The notes beneath the pieces were generated by a model. That model was not told the origin of the DNA. It made no database searches and saw only the letters and a list, made by a program, of their open reading frames with translations. Source: Ferrovibrio terrae_B (GTDB lineage Bacteria; Pseudomonadota; Alphaproteobacteria; Ferrovibrionales; Ferrovibrionaceae). From it: a stretch of DNA of 64,000 nucleotides. The position numbers and the translations under genes are program-made. Positions within the stretch are counted from its first letter, which is position 1, and every line of letters begins with the position of its first letter. The DNA lies in the NCBI RefSeq assembly GCF_943371255.1, contig NZ_CALRUC010000001.1:1-64000 (forward strand). The letters run 5' to 3'. Shown here piece after piece: positions 49,356-56,866 of the stretch.

Positions 49356-49554
49356 CAAATTTCAGCGTAATGACAAGATTGTCCTGGTCCTTCTCAATGC
49401 TGATCTGCTCGATCACCGTAGCGGCGAGCTGCGCGACGCGAGCGCGAACGCGGGTCTGTACGCGCTCCTGCGCCGACTTGATCTCTTCGTCAGCAATCGC
49501 GCTGGCGTCAGTCAGGATCGCCTGTCGCAGTGAATCAGGAAGCATGTGCTTCAT
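49336..49554 (-). CDS. Hypothetical helical protein (72 aa)
   Basis: A 72-residue charged helical protein (DEEIKSAQERVQTRVRARVA, AATVIEQISIEKDQDNLVIT). No family recognised. It overlaps both neighbours, 4 bp with the GapR-like gene. Confidence 0.55.
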   Translation of the reverse strand: MKHMLPDSLRQAILTDASAIADEEIKSAQERVQTRVRARVAQLAATVIEQISIEKDQDNLVITLKFDGARRG

Positions 49555-49859
49555 GCCGCCGCTTCAACGCCAGCAGCGCGCATCGCAGCCCCGCCCAACG
49601 GCGTATCCGCAAGCATGCCGAGCGCTTCCATGTAGACCTGCAGCAGGGTTTCCTGCTCGTCCAGATCGGCCTTGTCCATTTTGCGCAGGCGGATCACCTG
49701 GCGCAGAATCTTCACATCGAAGCCATGCGCCTTCGCCTCGGCATAGACTTCCTTGATGTCGTCGCCCAGCGCCTTCTTTTCCTCTTCCAGGCGCTCGATG
49801 CGCGCCACCAGCTGGTTCAGCTGGTCCGTGGAAAAGTTACCGCTCTTGAGTTTGGCCAT
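49551..49859 (-). CDS. gapR: GapR-like nucleoid-associated protein (DUF2312)
   Basis: A 102-residue protein from MAKLKSG. LVARIERLEEEKKALGDD, then IKEVYAEAKAHGFDVKILRQ and VIRLRKMDKADLDEQE are the DUF2312/GapR signature; YMEALGM ends the fold. GapR in Caulobacter (about 89 residues) is a dimeric/tetrameric protein that binds overtwisted, AT-rich DNA and supports replication and topoisomerase action. A phage copy may organise phage DNA or interfere with host GapR; this is inference. The upstream ATG at 49892 is less likely as it overlaps the previous gene more. Confidence 0.88.
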   Translation of the reverse strand: MAKLKSGNFSTDQLNQLVARIERLEEEKKALGDDIKEVYAEAKAHGFDVKILRQVIRLRKMDKADLDEQETLLQVYMEALGMLADTPLGGAAMRAAGVEAAA

Positions 49860-50223
49860 CGGTTCCCCCATTGAAGTGTTCGCTGGCGACATAGACCGCC
49901 GCGTTTTTCATGCTGGCGTTCATCCGGGTGCGCTTGGTCTTCACCAGCAGCCCGTCGCGCAGCAGTTCCGAGACGCGCGGGCGCACCGTGAGCTTGTCTT
50001 CCTGCACCTGCTTGCCGGCTTCGTCGGGCGTGAGTCCGCGAGCACCGGCAGCAGTGAAAGCTGCCAGCACACGGGCGCGCACGGCGGCTGCGCGGCTCTC
50101 GATTGAGACGGCAGCGGATTGGCTGGTGCCCCCCTTCTCCTTGAAGCCGGGAGTCGCGGGATAGCTGCGGCGGCGCGCTGGGCGTCGGCCCGTGAAAAGA
50201 TCGAGTTGCGGGGCCGCGCTCAT
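49837..50223 (-). CDS. Winged-helix-like DNA-binding protein (putative)
   Basis: A 128-residue protein. After a disordered basic N-terminus it has AVRARVLAAFTAAGARGLTP, DEAGKQVQEDKLTVRPRVSE and LLRDGLLVKTKRTRMN, which reads like a winged helix with a recognition helix and wing. It may regulate the early-left operon. It overlaps the GapR-like gene by 23 bp and the next gene by 4 bp. Confidence 0.6.
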   Translation of the reverse strand: MSAAPQLDLFTGRRPARRRSYPATPGFKEKGGTSQSAAVSIESRAAAVRARVLAAFTAAGARGLTPDEAGKQVQEDKLTVRPRVSELLRDGLLVKTKRTRMNASMKNAAVYVASEHFNGGTDGQTQER

Positions 50224-50663
50224 GCAGCGGCCCCGCGCTCTGACCCGGCACTGTCCACCGCGCCGGGGGGGTAAAGGCGCGTGTGATCGGCTGCCGGAAG
50301 CCGATGGGGCTGGAGAAGCTGACTCAATGCGCCGGCCAGAGTCTGGGCCTGGTGCATGAGAAGAATGACGTTGCTGGCATCGCTATGGCCGGCCTGCTGG
50401 CTGATGCGCTGCCAGATGATGCTGCTCGCAGCCATCAGGGCGATGATGTCGCCCAGGCCGGGCTCGGCTCCGGCGATCCAGCCGTCAACGGTGCGGGTAT
50501 GGCGCCCCGTGGCGCGGGCTGCGTGCTTCACCGTGTCGTGCGGCCATGCCTCTTTCAGCACGGAAGCGAAGAAGCCGTCGGGAAGCCCGTTGCGGTCCGA
50601 GACGCAGGACAGCACCGGCTTGGTTCTGCTGAATTGCAGCCGCTGGATGAAGTGCCGGATCAT
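50220..50663 (-). CDS. Putative CII-like / HTH regulatory protein
   Basis: A 147-residue protein. KEAWPHDTVKHAARATGRHT, RTVDGWIAGAEPGLGDIIAL resembles an HTH with a following specificity turn, as in phage CII-like or toxin-regulating proteins. The C-terminal half is helical, Leu/Gln-rich. It overlaps the first early-left gene by 4 bp. Confidence 0.5.
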   Translation of the reverse strand: MIRHFIQRLQFSRTKPVLSCVSDRNGLPDGFFASVLKEAWPHDTVKHAARATGRHTRTVDGWIAGAEPGLGDIIALMAASSIIWQRISQQAGHSDASNVILLMHQAQTLAGALSQLLQPHRLPAADHTRLYPPGAVDSAGSERGAAA

Positions 50664-50887
50664 GCAGCCCTCGCCCGCCGCTTCCGCGACTGGAGCTGTT
50701 CATCCCGCTCGTTCATGAAGTCCCGAACCGTCGCCTCGGTGCTGCTGCGGCCTTCCCGGCCGGCACGGAGATCGAAGACGAAATTCGGGTCGCCCTTCGC
50801 CAGTCTGCCCAGCGTGGTCGGCTTCATATCGTGGCGCTTTAGAAATGCCTCGACGTCTTCAAGGAGATCAGGTGCCGTTTTGGTCAT
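50660..50887 (-). CDS. Cro-like small regulator (putative)
   Basis: A 75-residue protein from the ATG at 50887, first gene of the early-left operon. LEDVEAFLKRHDMKPTTLGR, LAKGDPNFVFDLRAGREGRS resembles the short HTH proteins that act as Cro antirepressors in alphaproteobacterial phages. The earlier ATG at 50899 lies inside the -10-like TATTAT of its own promoter, so it is unlikely to be used. It is divergent from the repressor gene across three operator copies. Confidence 0.6.
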   Translation of the reverse strand: MTKTAPDLLEDVEAFLKRHDMKPTTLGRLAKGDPNFVFDLRAGREGRSSTEATVRDFMNERDEQLQSRKRRARAA

Positions 50888-50897
50888 GGACGAGATC

Positions 50898-50976
50898 ATA
50901 ATAGGACTATTCCTATTTTACAATAGGCATTTTCCTACGCGACCTCGGCGGCCGTATAAAATAGGATTAATCCTAT
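50898..50976. promoter_or_regulatory. Immunity operator region with three repressor sites
   Basis: Three 16-bp sites follow the pattern ATAGGAnnnnTCCTAT: 50901-50916 (full), 50923-50938 (imperfect, ATAGGC/TCCTAC) and 50961-50976 (a perfect palindrome overlapping the repressor ATG). On the minus strand TATTAT (50903-50898) is the early-left -10. On the plus strand TATAAAAT (50955-50962) is a -10 only about a dozen bases from the repressor ATG, so its mRNA would have nearly no leader. The repressor thus probably shuts both promoters. Confidence 0.75.
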
Positions 50977-51544
50977 GGTGATTCTCAATGATCCGGTCCG
51001 CCAGTTGGTGCGGGCACAGCTTGCCGCCCTGGATCTCAACATGGCGGAAGTCTCTCGTTCGATCGGCCGAAGCCACTCTTACCTGCAGCAGTTTCTGGAG
51101 CGCGGCGTGCCTCGGGCTCTGCCGGAAGACGTGCGCGACGAGCTGGCAAAGAAACTCAATCTGGAGCCGGCGCAGCTGCGCGGCGATAAAAACCGAAGGC
51201 CGCAGGGCGGTATAACGATGAAAAGCCCTGCATTCATGGGCTTCCACGAAGCTCCGCCGGCCTTTGAGCATCTGGTACTGACCAAGCAACAGCGCGACTA
51301 TCTGGACATGATGGCCATCGGTATGTCCGTGGCAAATTCCGAAGTCCTCGCCTTCGTCGATGCCGACATAGAGGCGCTCGAAATGGGCGAAGCATTGAAG
51401 GAATCGCTTGGCCGGCCGATCAACGCCCTGGAGCGTGTTGGTCTGATGCAGAAGATTCTGCAGCGCAGGGTGCTGGCCGCCGCCGAAAAACCACAGGTTA
51501 CGCAGGGTAATCCTCAACCGGTGACGGCGCGGAAAGCGAAGTAA
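50975..51544 (+). CDS. Phage repressor (CI-like)
   Basis: A 189-residue protein. The N-terminal HTH covers about residues 5-60: LVRAQLAALDLNMAEVSRSI, GRSHSYLQQFLERGVPRALP, EDVRDELAKKLNLEPAQLRG. The C-terminal part has no Ser-Lys peptidase signature that I can see, so it may not self-cleave like LexA-type CI. The operator overlapping its own start suggests autoregulation. Divergent from the Cro-like gene and upstream of the early-right promoter, it is the best candidate for the lysogeny repressor. Confidence 0.75.
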   Translation: MVILNDPVRQLVRAQLAALDLNMAEVSRSIGRSHSYLQQFLERGVPRALPEDVRDELAKKLNLEPAQLRGDKNRRPQGGITMKSPAFMGFHEAPPAFEHLVLTKQQRDYLDMMAIGMSVANSEVLAFVDADIEALEMGEALKESLGRPINALERVGLMQKILQRRVLAAAEKPQVTQGNPQPVTARKAK

Positions 51545-51610
51545 CCCTCTGGTAGAATTGTCCAATATTACAAGGTTGCAGCCGGTTTAGGACTTGGCTA
51601 CCCTCAATGC

Positions 51611-52165
51611 GTGTATGCAGCGCATTCCATTGTAGTTCCGACCCCAAACGACCTGGTCAGAATTGACCGAACGCCGTTTGATCACGCCGCTATGCTCGAT
51701 CCAAAGCTAAGCTTGGCTCTCGGCTTGTGGCGCCATAATGCCCGCCAGCACAATGCTGTTGATTTCGTTCAAACTCTGCGGCGTTTACATGCACCCGAGC
51801 CTGTTCACCTGCTGGATACGACTCCGCGCGATATTGATTACTGGAACATGGTCGACTTCCAGCGCCACCCCTTCGTCATGGATGGCGGCGACTACAAGGA
51901 TATTCGCCTGGGCACGCTGAACTTCCTTCCGGCTCGCATTGCTGCTGAGCAGACTTACGGCATGGTGGTGGCCATGCGTGAGCCTCTGCTGTTCACTGTC
52001 TCGATGCCGCAGCGGATCTACGAGCGCGCCCTGCTGCCCTTCTTCGGTGTTCGCAACGAAGTGACCCGCATTGCGACACTTGTAAGGCCGATCCTGTTCC
52101 GCAGCAGCCTGGCCGAGATATCCAGCATCAAGCAGCGGCCCTCGCCGGCTCGATTGCGGCCATAG
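51611..52165 (+). CDS. PAS-like protein (putative cargo)
   Basis: A 184-residue protein starting at a GTG (51611); the start is uncertain. The pattern HLLDTTPRDIDYWNMVDFQ, DYKDIRLGTLNFLPARIAAE and YERALLPFFGV resembles the PAS_5-type domains of Rhodospirillales sensor-like proteins, where they bind small ligands. No output domain is attached. It follows the repressor and its 3' end overlaps the convergent GNAT-like gene by 38 bp. Its place in the immunity region, off the early operons, suggests expression in the lysogen. Confidence 0.5.
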   Translation: MYAAHSIVVPTPNDLVRIDRTPFDHAAMLDPKLSLALGLWRHNARQHNAVDFVQTLRRLHAPEPVHLLDTTPRDIDYWNMVDFQRHPFVMDGGDYKDIRLGTLNFLPARIAAEQTYGMVVAMREPLLFTVSMPQRIYERALLPFFGVRNEVTRIATLVRPILFRSSLAEISSIKQRPSPARLRP

Positions 52166-52853
52166 GCCCTTCCGCTATCTGCTTATCCATGCCGCGGCGA
52201 TCGATGTGTGTGGTGTGCATCTGGGTGACCTTGCCGGCGGCGTCGACAAAGCCGACCAGCGACAGGACTACCCGGGTGTAACCGTAGCCGTCCCGACTCA
52301 ATGGGATTCTGCTATTGCGAAGATCATCAAACACCAAGCCGCAATGGTGGTCGACGTCGTAACGTTGTACGGATAGGGCGCGGATGAGGTGCGTCAGCAG
52401 GTATGGTAAGTTCTCACCCCTGCGCTCTGGATGCACCCACAAGCCGCCGTGGTGGCCGATGCGGCCTCGCCAGTTCAAATCTGCAGGATGCACTAGGCGC
52501 GGCCGGCCCAGCGGAGGCAGGCGACTGCTGAATAGCCTGCCGCTCGCCAGCCACTCCATCCAGCCCCCTTTCCCGGTTTCGATAAGCCGGAACGCAATGC
52601 AGGCCGACATGCGGCCCTTGGCAGCGCCATCCATTTCTGTCACGCGCAGCCAGTAATGCGGGCCGCCAGGATCGAGGTCGTGGTGCGCGGGATCGAAGCT
52701 GATATTGGCCCCGAGGTTTCCCGGCGCGGCCGTAATGGCAGCGCGCCAGCGGGTCAGGTCTGGATCCTGGTCGATCCGCAAGCCCCTGCTGCTGATCTCT
52801 CCGAGGATGGTTGAAATGTAGCTGTCGGCGGTGAACCTGACCGATTTACGCAT
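52128..52853 (-). CDS. GNAT-like acyltransferase (putative cargo)
   Basis: A 241-residue protein. GGAGGGG lies about 7 bases before the ATG at 52853. GLWVHPERRGENLPYLLTHL around 135-155 fits the acyl-CoA-binding loop of GNAT acyltransferases, and a following LVFDDLRNSRIPLSRDGYGY could be the final strand region. The substrate is unknown. It is transcribed toward the PAS-like gene, with which it overlaps, and may be expressed from the prophage as a lysogenic conversion gene. Confidence 0.5.
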   Translation of the reverse strand: MRKSVRFTADSYISTILGEISSRGLRIDQDPDLTRWRAAITAAPGNLGANISFDPAHHDLDPGGPHYWLRVTEMDGAAKGRMSACIAFRLIETGKGGWMEWLASGRLFSSRLPPLGRPRLVHPADLNWRGRIGHHGGLWVHPERRGENLPYLLTHLIRALSVQRYDVDHHCGLVFDDLRNSRIPLSRDGYGYTRVVLSLVGFVDAAGKVTQMHTTHIDRRGMDKQIAEGPMAAIEPARAAA

Positions 52854-52972
52854 GTTTACCCCTCCAGATTGCGGATTCGACACTCAAAGGTAGCAGCGCA
52901 AGGTTCATCCACGGTTACCGATTGAGCCGGACACGGACAAATTACAACCCGCAAAACTGCCGCTGAACAGAA

Positions 52973-53017
52973 ATAGGAAAATTCCTATTGCTTCTGAAAT
53001 AGGAATAGTCCTATTAT
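52973..53017 (+). promoter_or_regulatory. Early-right promoter with two operators
   Basis: ATAGGAaaatTCCTAT (52973-52988) and ATAGGAatagTCCTAT (52999-53014) are two more copies of the repressor site. TTGCTT (52988-52993) and TATTAT (53012-53017) are spaced 18 bp as a sigma-70 promoter, with the second operator between them, so repressor binding would block polymerase. The ATG at 53016 lies within the -10 and is not a start. Confidence 0.75.
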
Positions 53018-53045
53018 GACTTCAGGCAACAGACGGGGGCAACCC

Positions 53046-53351
53046 ATGGCGCATTACACCGACGAAGAAATCCGCTGGGAAATTCAGAAGCAGATGGGCT
53101 GCTGCATCGCCGCAGCCCAGCGCACCCCGGTAATGGCCCAGCTGGTGGTCACTGCGACCTGGCCGGATGGCGCCACGCATTCCGTGCGCTGCACCGACTA
53201 CGAGAGCGACGGCTGGCAGACCAGCTTCATCGCGCTGGCCGTGTCGAAGCTGAGCGCGTGGCGCGAGATCAAGGTGCTTGAAGAACCGATGCCCCACCCG
53301 GAAACCCGGTGCTGGTTGTCATTGCCTTCCCGTCTGCAGATCGGGGCCTAA
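53046..53351 (+). CDS. Hypothetical early protein (101 aa)
   Basis: A 101-residue protein, first of the early-right operon. I start at 53046 because GGGGG lies 6 bases upstream and the earlier ATG (53016) falls in the promoter. YTDEEIRWEIQKQMGCCIAA, then QLVVTATWPDGATHSVRCTD; mostly beta with an N-terminal helix. No family recognised. Its stop is 2 bp before the next start. Confidence 0.6.
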   Translation: MAHYTDEEIRWEIQKQMGCCIAAAQRTPVMAQLVVTATWPDGATHSVRCTDYESDGWQTSFIALAVSKLSAWREIKVLEEPMPHPETRCWLSLPSRLQIGA

Positions 53352-53353
53352 CC

Positions 53354-53758
53354 ATGCACATCGCTTCTCACATGATCGTGGGACGGTTGGTTCACGACAT
53401 TCTGGCTGCCGGCTGCAGCATCAAGATCGTGGAGCCCTACGGCGTAAAGCCTGTCTGCCCCCTCACCAACAGTGCACAGCGGGTCGCGGCGAACATCGAG
53501 AAATACGATGAGGAACACCTGCACGTGTTCTTGCCGGGCAACACATCACGGCGCATCGAACGGTCGGATGGATATATCCGGCTGATCTATGCAAATGGCT
53601 GCGGCGTCATCAATGAGCATAGCCCAGCGGTTCGCCATCTGGCGCGGTCAGCCGACATGCTGGCCGGGGCGCTGGAGCGATTGGAGGACAACAGCAGGCG
53701 CCAGCCGATGCTCGCTCGGCTGATGATCGAGAATCCGCTGGACTGGGGGCAATCATGA
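53354..53758 (+). CDS. Hypothetical early protein (134 aa)
   Basis: A 134-residue protein. VGRLVHDILAAGCSIKIVEP and NIEKYDEEHLHVFLPGNTS suggest a small alpha/beta fold; HLARSADMLAGALERLEDNS is helical. No family recognised. It overlaps the small membrane gene by 4 bp. Confidence 0.6.
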   Translation: MHIASHMIVGRLVHDILAAGCSIKIVEPYGVKPVCPLTNSAQRVAANIEKYDEEHLHVFLPGNTSRRIERSDGYIRLIYANGCGVINEHSPAVRHLARSADMLAGALERLEDNSRRQPMLARLMIENPLDWGQS

Positions 53759-53883
53759 CACGCCGCGAGTTCTGGACCCGCGTCTGCCTCGGCGCCTTTG
53801 TTGGCACCCCGGTCGCCTATGCCGTGATCATTGGCCTGTTTTTCGGCCTCGGCATCATCTCGGAAGGGATTCTCATCCAATGA
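53755..53883 (+). CDS. Small membrane protein (42 aa)
   Basis: A 42-residue protein with one long hydrophobic stretch (VGTPVAYAVIIGLFFGLGII). It overlaps both neighbours by 4 bp (ATGA), which supports translation. Role unknown; superinfection exclusion is one common role of such single-span early proteins, unproven here. Confidence 0.6.
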   Translation: MTRREFWTRVCLGAFVGTPVAYAVIIGLFFGLGIISEGILIQ

Positions 53884-54236
53884 ACAAGCCCCTCGACGCC
53901 CGCAGCATCAAGGCCCTGCTCGGCCCTGCCCCGATCTGGGAATGGTGGATCAACGTCTACGAAATCCCGGCGCGGGCCACGTTGGCAGGGCTCAAGCAGC
54001 AGGAAGCCAGCTTCCACAGCACTCAGAAAGATGCGGAAGAGTCGGCAGCTGAATGCAACGAGCCGAACTTCCAGCATGTCGCGCTGATGCGCCAGTGGCA
54101 CGACGGCACCATGCAGCATGTCGAGATCATCGACTTCGATGCGGAAGAAGAGCGGGTCCGCATTGAACGTGCTGCGGAGCGGGCATCCCGCCAGCGGCGC
54201 GAAGACCTCGCTCATCACCACAGTCAGGTTCTTTAA
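53880..54236 (+). CDS. Hypothetical early protein (118 aa)
   Basis: A 118-residue acidic/basic helical protein (EIPARATLAGLKQQEASFHS, ERVRIERAAERASRQRREDL). Could bind a protein partner or DNA. No family recognised. Confidence 0.6.
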   Translation: MNKPLDARSIKALLGPAPIWEWWINVYEIPARATLAGLKQQEASFHSTQKDAEESAAECNEPNFQHVALMRQWHDGTMQHVEIIDFDAEEERVRIERAAERASRQRREDLAHHHSQVL

Positions 54237-54253
54237 CCACACAGGAGACGGCA

Positions 54254-54556
54254 ATGTCCTATAGCAGCAAAACCCTTTCAGTCCTCGGCTATGCCAATGG
54301 CTTCACGCTCTGGCACTACAGCACCCCCGATGCTCACAAGACGGTCGGCACCAACGGCTACTTCAATGCCGCTGCCGAAATGCTTCGACCCGGTGACTTC
54401 ATCCTCGCAAATACCGGCGTGGGCGGTTCGCCCCAGCACGGCATCTTCGTTGTTGCCACCAATCTGAGCGGCCAGGTCGAACTTGCCGATCTGGCCCCCG
54501 GAGTCGGAGGTGCCGAAACCAAAGCGGCTGAACAGCCGGAAGCCGCTGCGGCCTGA
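54254..54556 (+). CDS. Hypothetical early protein (100 aa)
   Basis: A 100-residue protein with GFTLWHYSTPDAHKTVGTNG, YFNAAAEMLRPGDFIL and HGIFVVATN: a small beta-rich fold often seen encoded in alphaproteobacterial prophages. The Ala/Glu-rich tail is disordered. Function unknown. A GGAGA-type ribosome site precedes the ATG. Confidence 0.65.
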   Translation: MSYSSKTLSVLGYANGFTLWHYSTPDAHKTVGTNGYFNAAAEMLRPGDFILANTGVGGSPQHGIFVVATNLSGQVELADLAPGVGGAETKAAEQPEAAAA

Positions 54557-54623
54557 CACAGAAGCCAGTGGTCACGGTCGGCACCGCCGGCCGTGTTCAA
54601 AGGCATCACGAGAGGGGAAAGCA

Positions 54624-54947
54624 ATGCACGTCAACGCCCGGGCCGCGGAGCCCTTCTTCCGCATCAGCAACGTCACCCTGGCCGACAGCTGGGGCCTGAC
54701 GCGGATCGACACCGAAACCTTCTTCCGCCAGGTGCACACCCGGCTGGAGTGGTACCGCGCGTCGCTGGTCAGCGCCGGCTACGAGGCGTCGGTGATGAAT
54801 ATGGTCCGCCTGCATCTGGAAAGCATGGATGAGGACGACGCCGTGGATCAGGCCGTGCTGGCCGCGCTGAACTGGGCAACCAGCCCAAGCGTGCCGACCA
54901 GCCCAGTCGGCGGCGGCATTCCCTGCCTGGCGATGGAGGCTGCCTGA
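54624..54947 (+). CDS. Hypothetical early protein (107 aa)
   Basis: A 107-residue helical protein (ETFFRQVHTRLEWYRASLVS, VMNMVRLHLESMDEDDAVDQ). AGGGGA precedes the ATG at 54624. No family recognised. It shares one base with the Gp157-like start. Confidence 0.6.
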   Translation: MHVNARAAEPFFRISNVTLADSWGLTRIDTETFFRQVHTRLEWYRASLVSAGYEASVMNMVRLHLESMDEDDAVDQAVLAALNWATSPSVPTSPVGGGIPCLAMEAA

Positions 54948-55459
54948 TGGGCCAGAGCACCGCCGTCCGCGTTCTCGCGCAGGAAACCAACGGGGCAATC
55001 GACCTTCGCAAGGCGCTGGTGGATCACGGCGACGACGTCGATCTGATCCTGACGGCGATCGAGGGTGAAACCAACTTCAACGAGGCCATCGGCGCCGTCT
55101 ACAGCGAAGTGCTGGAGGACGAGATTCTGCTGGATGGCCTCGGCACCAAGATCGAGGAACTGACCAAGCGCCAGCAACGCATCAAGCAGAGCATCGAGAC
55201 CCGCAAGAACATCATCCTGATGGCCATGGAACGAGCCAACGTCCCCATGGTGAAGACCTCGCTGGTGACGATCTCGAAGCGGGCCACGCCTGGCGTCGCC
55301 GTCATCGACAACGAAAGCCTGATCCCGGCCACCTTCTGGGAAAAGCAGGACCCAAAACTGAACAAGGTTGCTTTGAACGCCGCGCTCAAGGACGGCGGCA
55401 CCATCCCCGGTGTCTCCCGTAGCAACGGCGGCATCACCCTCTCCTTCCGAAAGGTCTGA
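54947..55459 (+). CDS. Siphovirus Gp157-like protein
   Basis: A 170-residue protein of the Gp157 type: GLGTKIEELTKRQQRIKQSI, KNIILMAMERANVPMVKTSL, then PATFWEKQDPKLNKVALNAA and a Gly-rich end. The first half is a long coiled-coil. Gp157 is linked to phage resistance in Streptococcus and is commonly encoded beside single-strand annealing proteins, as here. It is 5 bp before the Bet gene. Confidence 0.82.
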   Translation: MGQSTAVRVLAQETNGAIDLRKALVDHGDDVDLILTAIEGETNFNEAIGAVYSEVLEDEILLDGLGTKIEELTKRQQRIKQSIETRKNIILMAMERANVPMVKTSLVTISKRATPGVAVIDNESLIPATFWEKQDPKLNKVALNAALKDGGTIPGVSRSNGGITLSFRKV

Positions 55460-55463
55460 CCGC

Positions 55464-56444
55464 ATGAACCAAGTCATCGCCATGGCGCCGCGCGACTACA
55501 ACGGGTCGCAGCTCGCCCTAATCCAGAAGACCGTCGCCAAGAACTGCAATACCGGCGAGTTCGACCTGTTCATGGAGGTCTGCCGGCGGGTCAAGCTGGA
55601 CCCGTTCCGCAAGCAGATCCACGCCGTGGTCTACAGCAAGGACAATGCCGATAAGCGGAAGATGTCGATCATCACCGGCATTGACGGCTTCCGGGCCGTG
55701 GCGGCGCGCTGCGGCGACTACCGGCCCGATGATCAGGAGCCGGAGCTGTCCTACGACGAGGCGGAGAAGTCGCCCGCCAACCCGCTTGGCCTGGTCAAGG
55801 CCGTGGTGCGCTGTTTCAAGCTCGGCCCGGACAAGCAGTGGCACCCCGTTGTCGGTGTCGCCTACTGGAACGAGTTTGCCCCAATCAAGACCAAGGGCAC
55901 CAGCAACGACGATTACGACTGGATCGAGACCGGCGAGACCTGGCCCGACAGCGGTAAGCCGAAGAAGCGCAAGCAGCTCAAGCCCGGCGCCGTCGAAGTT
56001 CAGTATGTGGATGGCAACTGGGCCAGCATGCCGCGCGTCATGATCGCGAAATGCGCCGAGGCGCAGGCCCTGCGTAAGGGCTGGCCGGAAGACCTGAGCG
56101 GTATTTACGCCGCCGAGGAAATGGACCGCGTCCGCGCCGAGGAACTGAGCGCCAGCGAGATGGTCGAGCAGCACCAGCAGGACAACCGCCTCAAGCTGGT
56201 CAGCGCCAAGGACAGCGTCCCGCTGATCTTCGAGGCCGGCGCCAGCGTCGAAATGGTCCCGCTGGGCAAGGTGGCGGACCGGATTCTGGCTTTCCTCGAG
56301 GCGTCGCAAAGCCCGACGCAGATCGACGCCTTCCGCGAGACCAACCGCGCCGGACTGCAGACCTATTGGGCCCTCAACAAGTCCGAGGCCCTGGAGATCA
56401 AGACCGCCATCGAAAACCGCATCAAGGAACTGGAGGCTGCGTGA
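55464..56444 (+). CDS. bet: Phage recombination protein Bet (RecT-type single-strand annealing protein)
   Basis: A 326-residue annealase. The RecT/Redbeta core is recognisable: LFMEVCRRVKLDPFRKQIHA, KMSIITGIDGFRAVAARCGD, LVKAVVRCF, WASMPRVMIAKCAEAQALRK. The C-terminal 120 residues are charged and helical. It coats ssDNA and anneals complementary strands in phage recombination and replication. The partner exonuclease is not obvious; the VRR-NUC or an unknown neighbour could serve. It overlaps the next gene by 1 bp. Confidence 0.9.
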   Translation: MNQVIAMAPRDYNGSQLALIQKTVAKNCNTGEFDLFMEVCRRVKLDPFRKQIHAVVYSKDNADKRKMSIITGIDGFRAVAARCGDYRPDDQEPELSYDEAEKSPANPLGLVKAVVRCFKLGPDKQWHPVVGVAYWNEFAPIKTKGTSNDDYDWIETGETWPDSGKPKKRKQLKPGAVEVQYVDGNWASMPRVMIAKCAEAQALRKGWPEDLSGIYAAEEMDRVRAEELSASEMVEQHQQDNRLKLVSAKDSVPLIFEAGASVEMVPLGKVADRILAFLEASQSPTQIDAFRETNRAGLQTYWALNKSEALEIKTAIENRIKELEAA

Positions 56445-56863
56445 TGGCTGACAGGGAAACGTCGCTGAAAGGCATGGCCGCTGTCCTTGAGAAGGGCCGC
56501 GCGGCTTCGCGGGAGCTGGATTGCGCCATTGGCGTCGCTATCGGGCGCTTCACGGTCCACCCGCCGCGCTACGAGGGCGGAGACGTCCAGTACAGCGATG
56601 GCAACGCCTGGCCCGGGCAGGCCGGCGACATGCTGGTGCCGCGCTACACCGACAGCATGGACGCGGCACTCACGCTCCTACCGGCGCACGGCCCTGACTG
56701 TGCTGCGTTTTGGCGTGTCGGCAACGACGGTGAAGGCGGAGATCCCAGCCTGTTCAAAGCCGAAGTGCTGATCGCGCGCGGTTTGATCAGCAACAGGCAA
56801 ACCGGCGTTGCCCTGACGGCGCCGATGGCGCTGTGCATCGCCGCGCTCAAAACGATGGCCTGA
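56444..56863 (+). CDS. Hypothetical early protein (139 aa)
   Basis: A 139-residue protein with DCAIGVAIGRFTVHPPRYEG, RYTDSMDAALTLLPAHGPDC and GVALTAPMALCIAALKTM. Small phage proteins with this DAALTLLP-type pattern occur in many alphaproteobacterial prophages without known role. It starts within the Bet stop codon (TGATG). Confidence 0.65.
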   Translation: MADRETSLKGMAAVLEKGRAASRELDCAIGVAIGRFTVHPPRYEGGDVQYSDGNAWPGQAGDMLVPRYTDSMDAALTLLPAHGPDCAAFWRVGNDGEGGDPSLFKAEVLIARGLISNRQTGVALTAPMALCIAALKTMA

Positions 56864-56866
56864 CCC

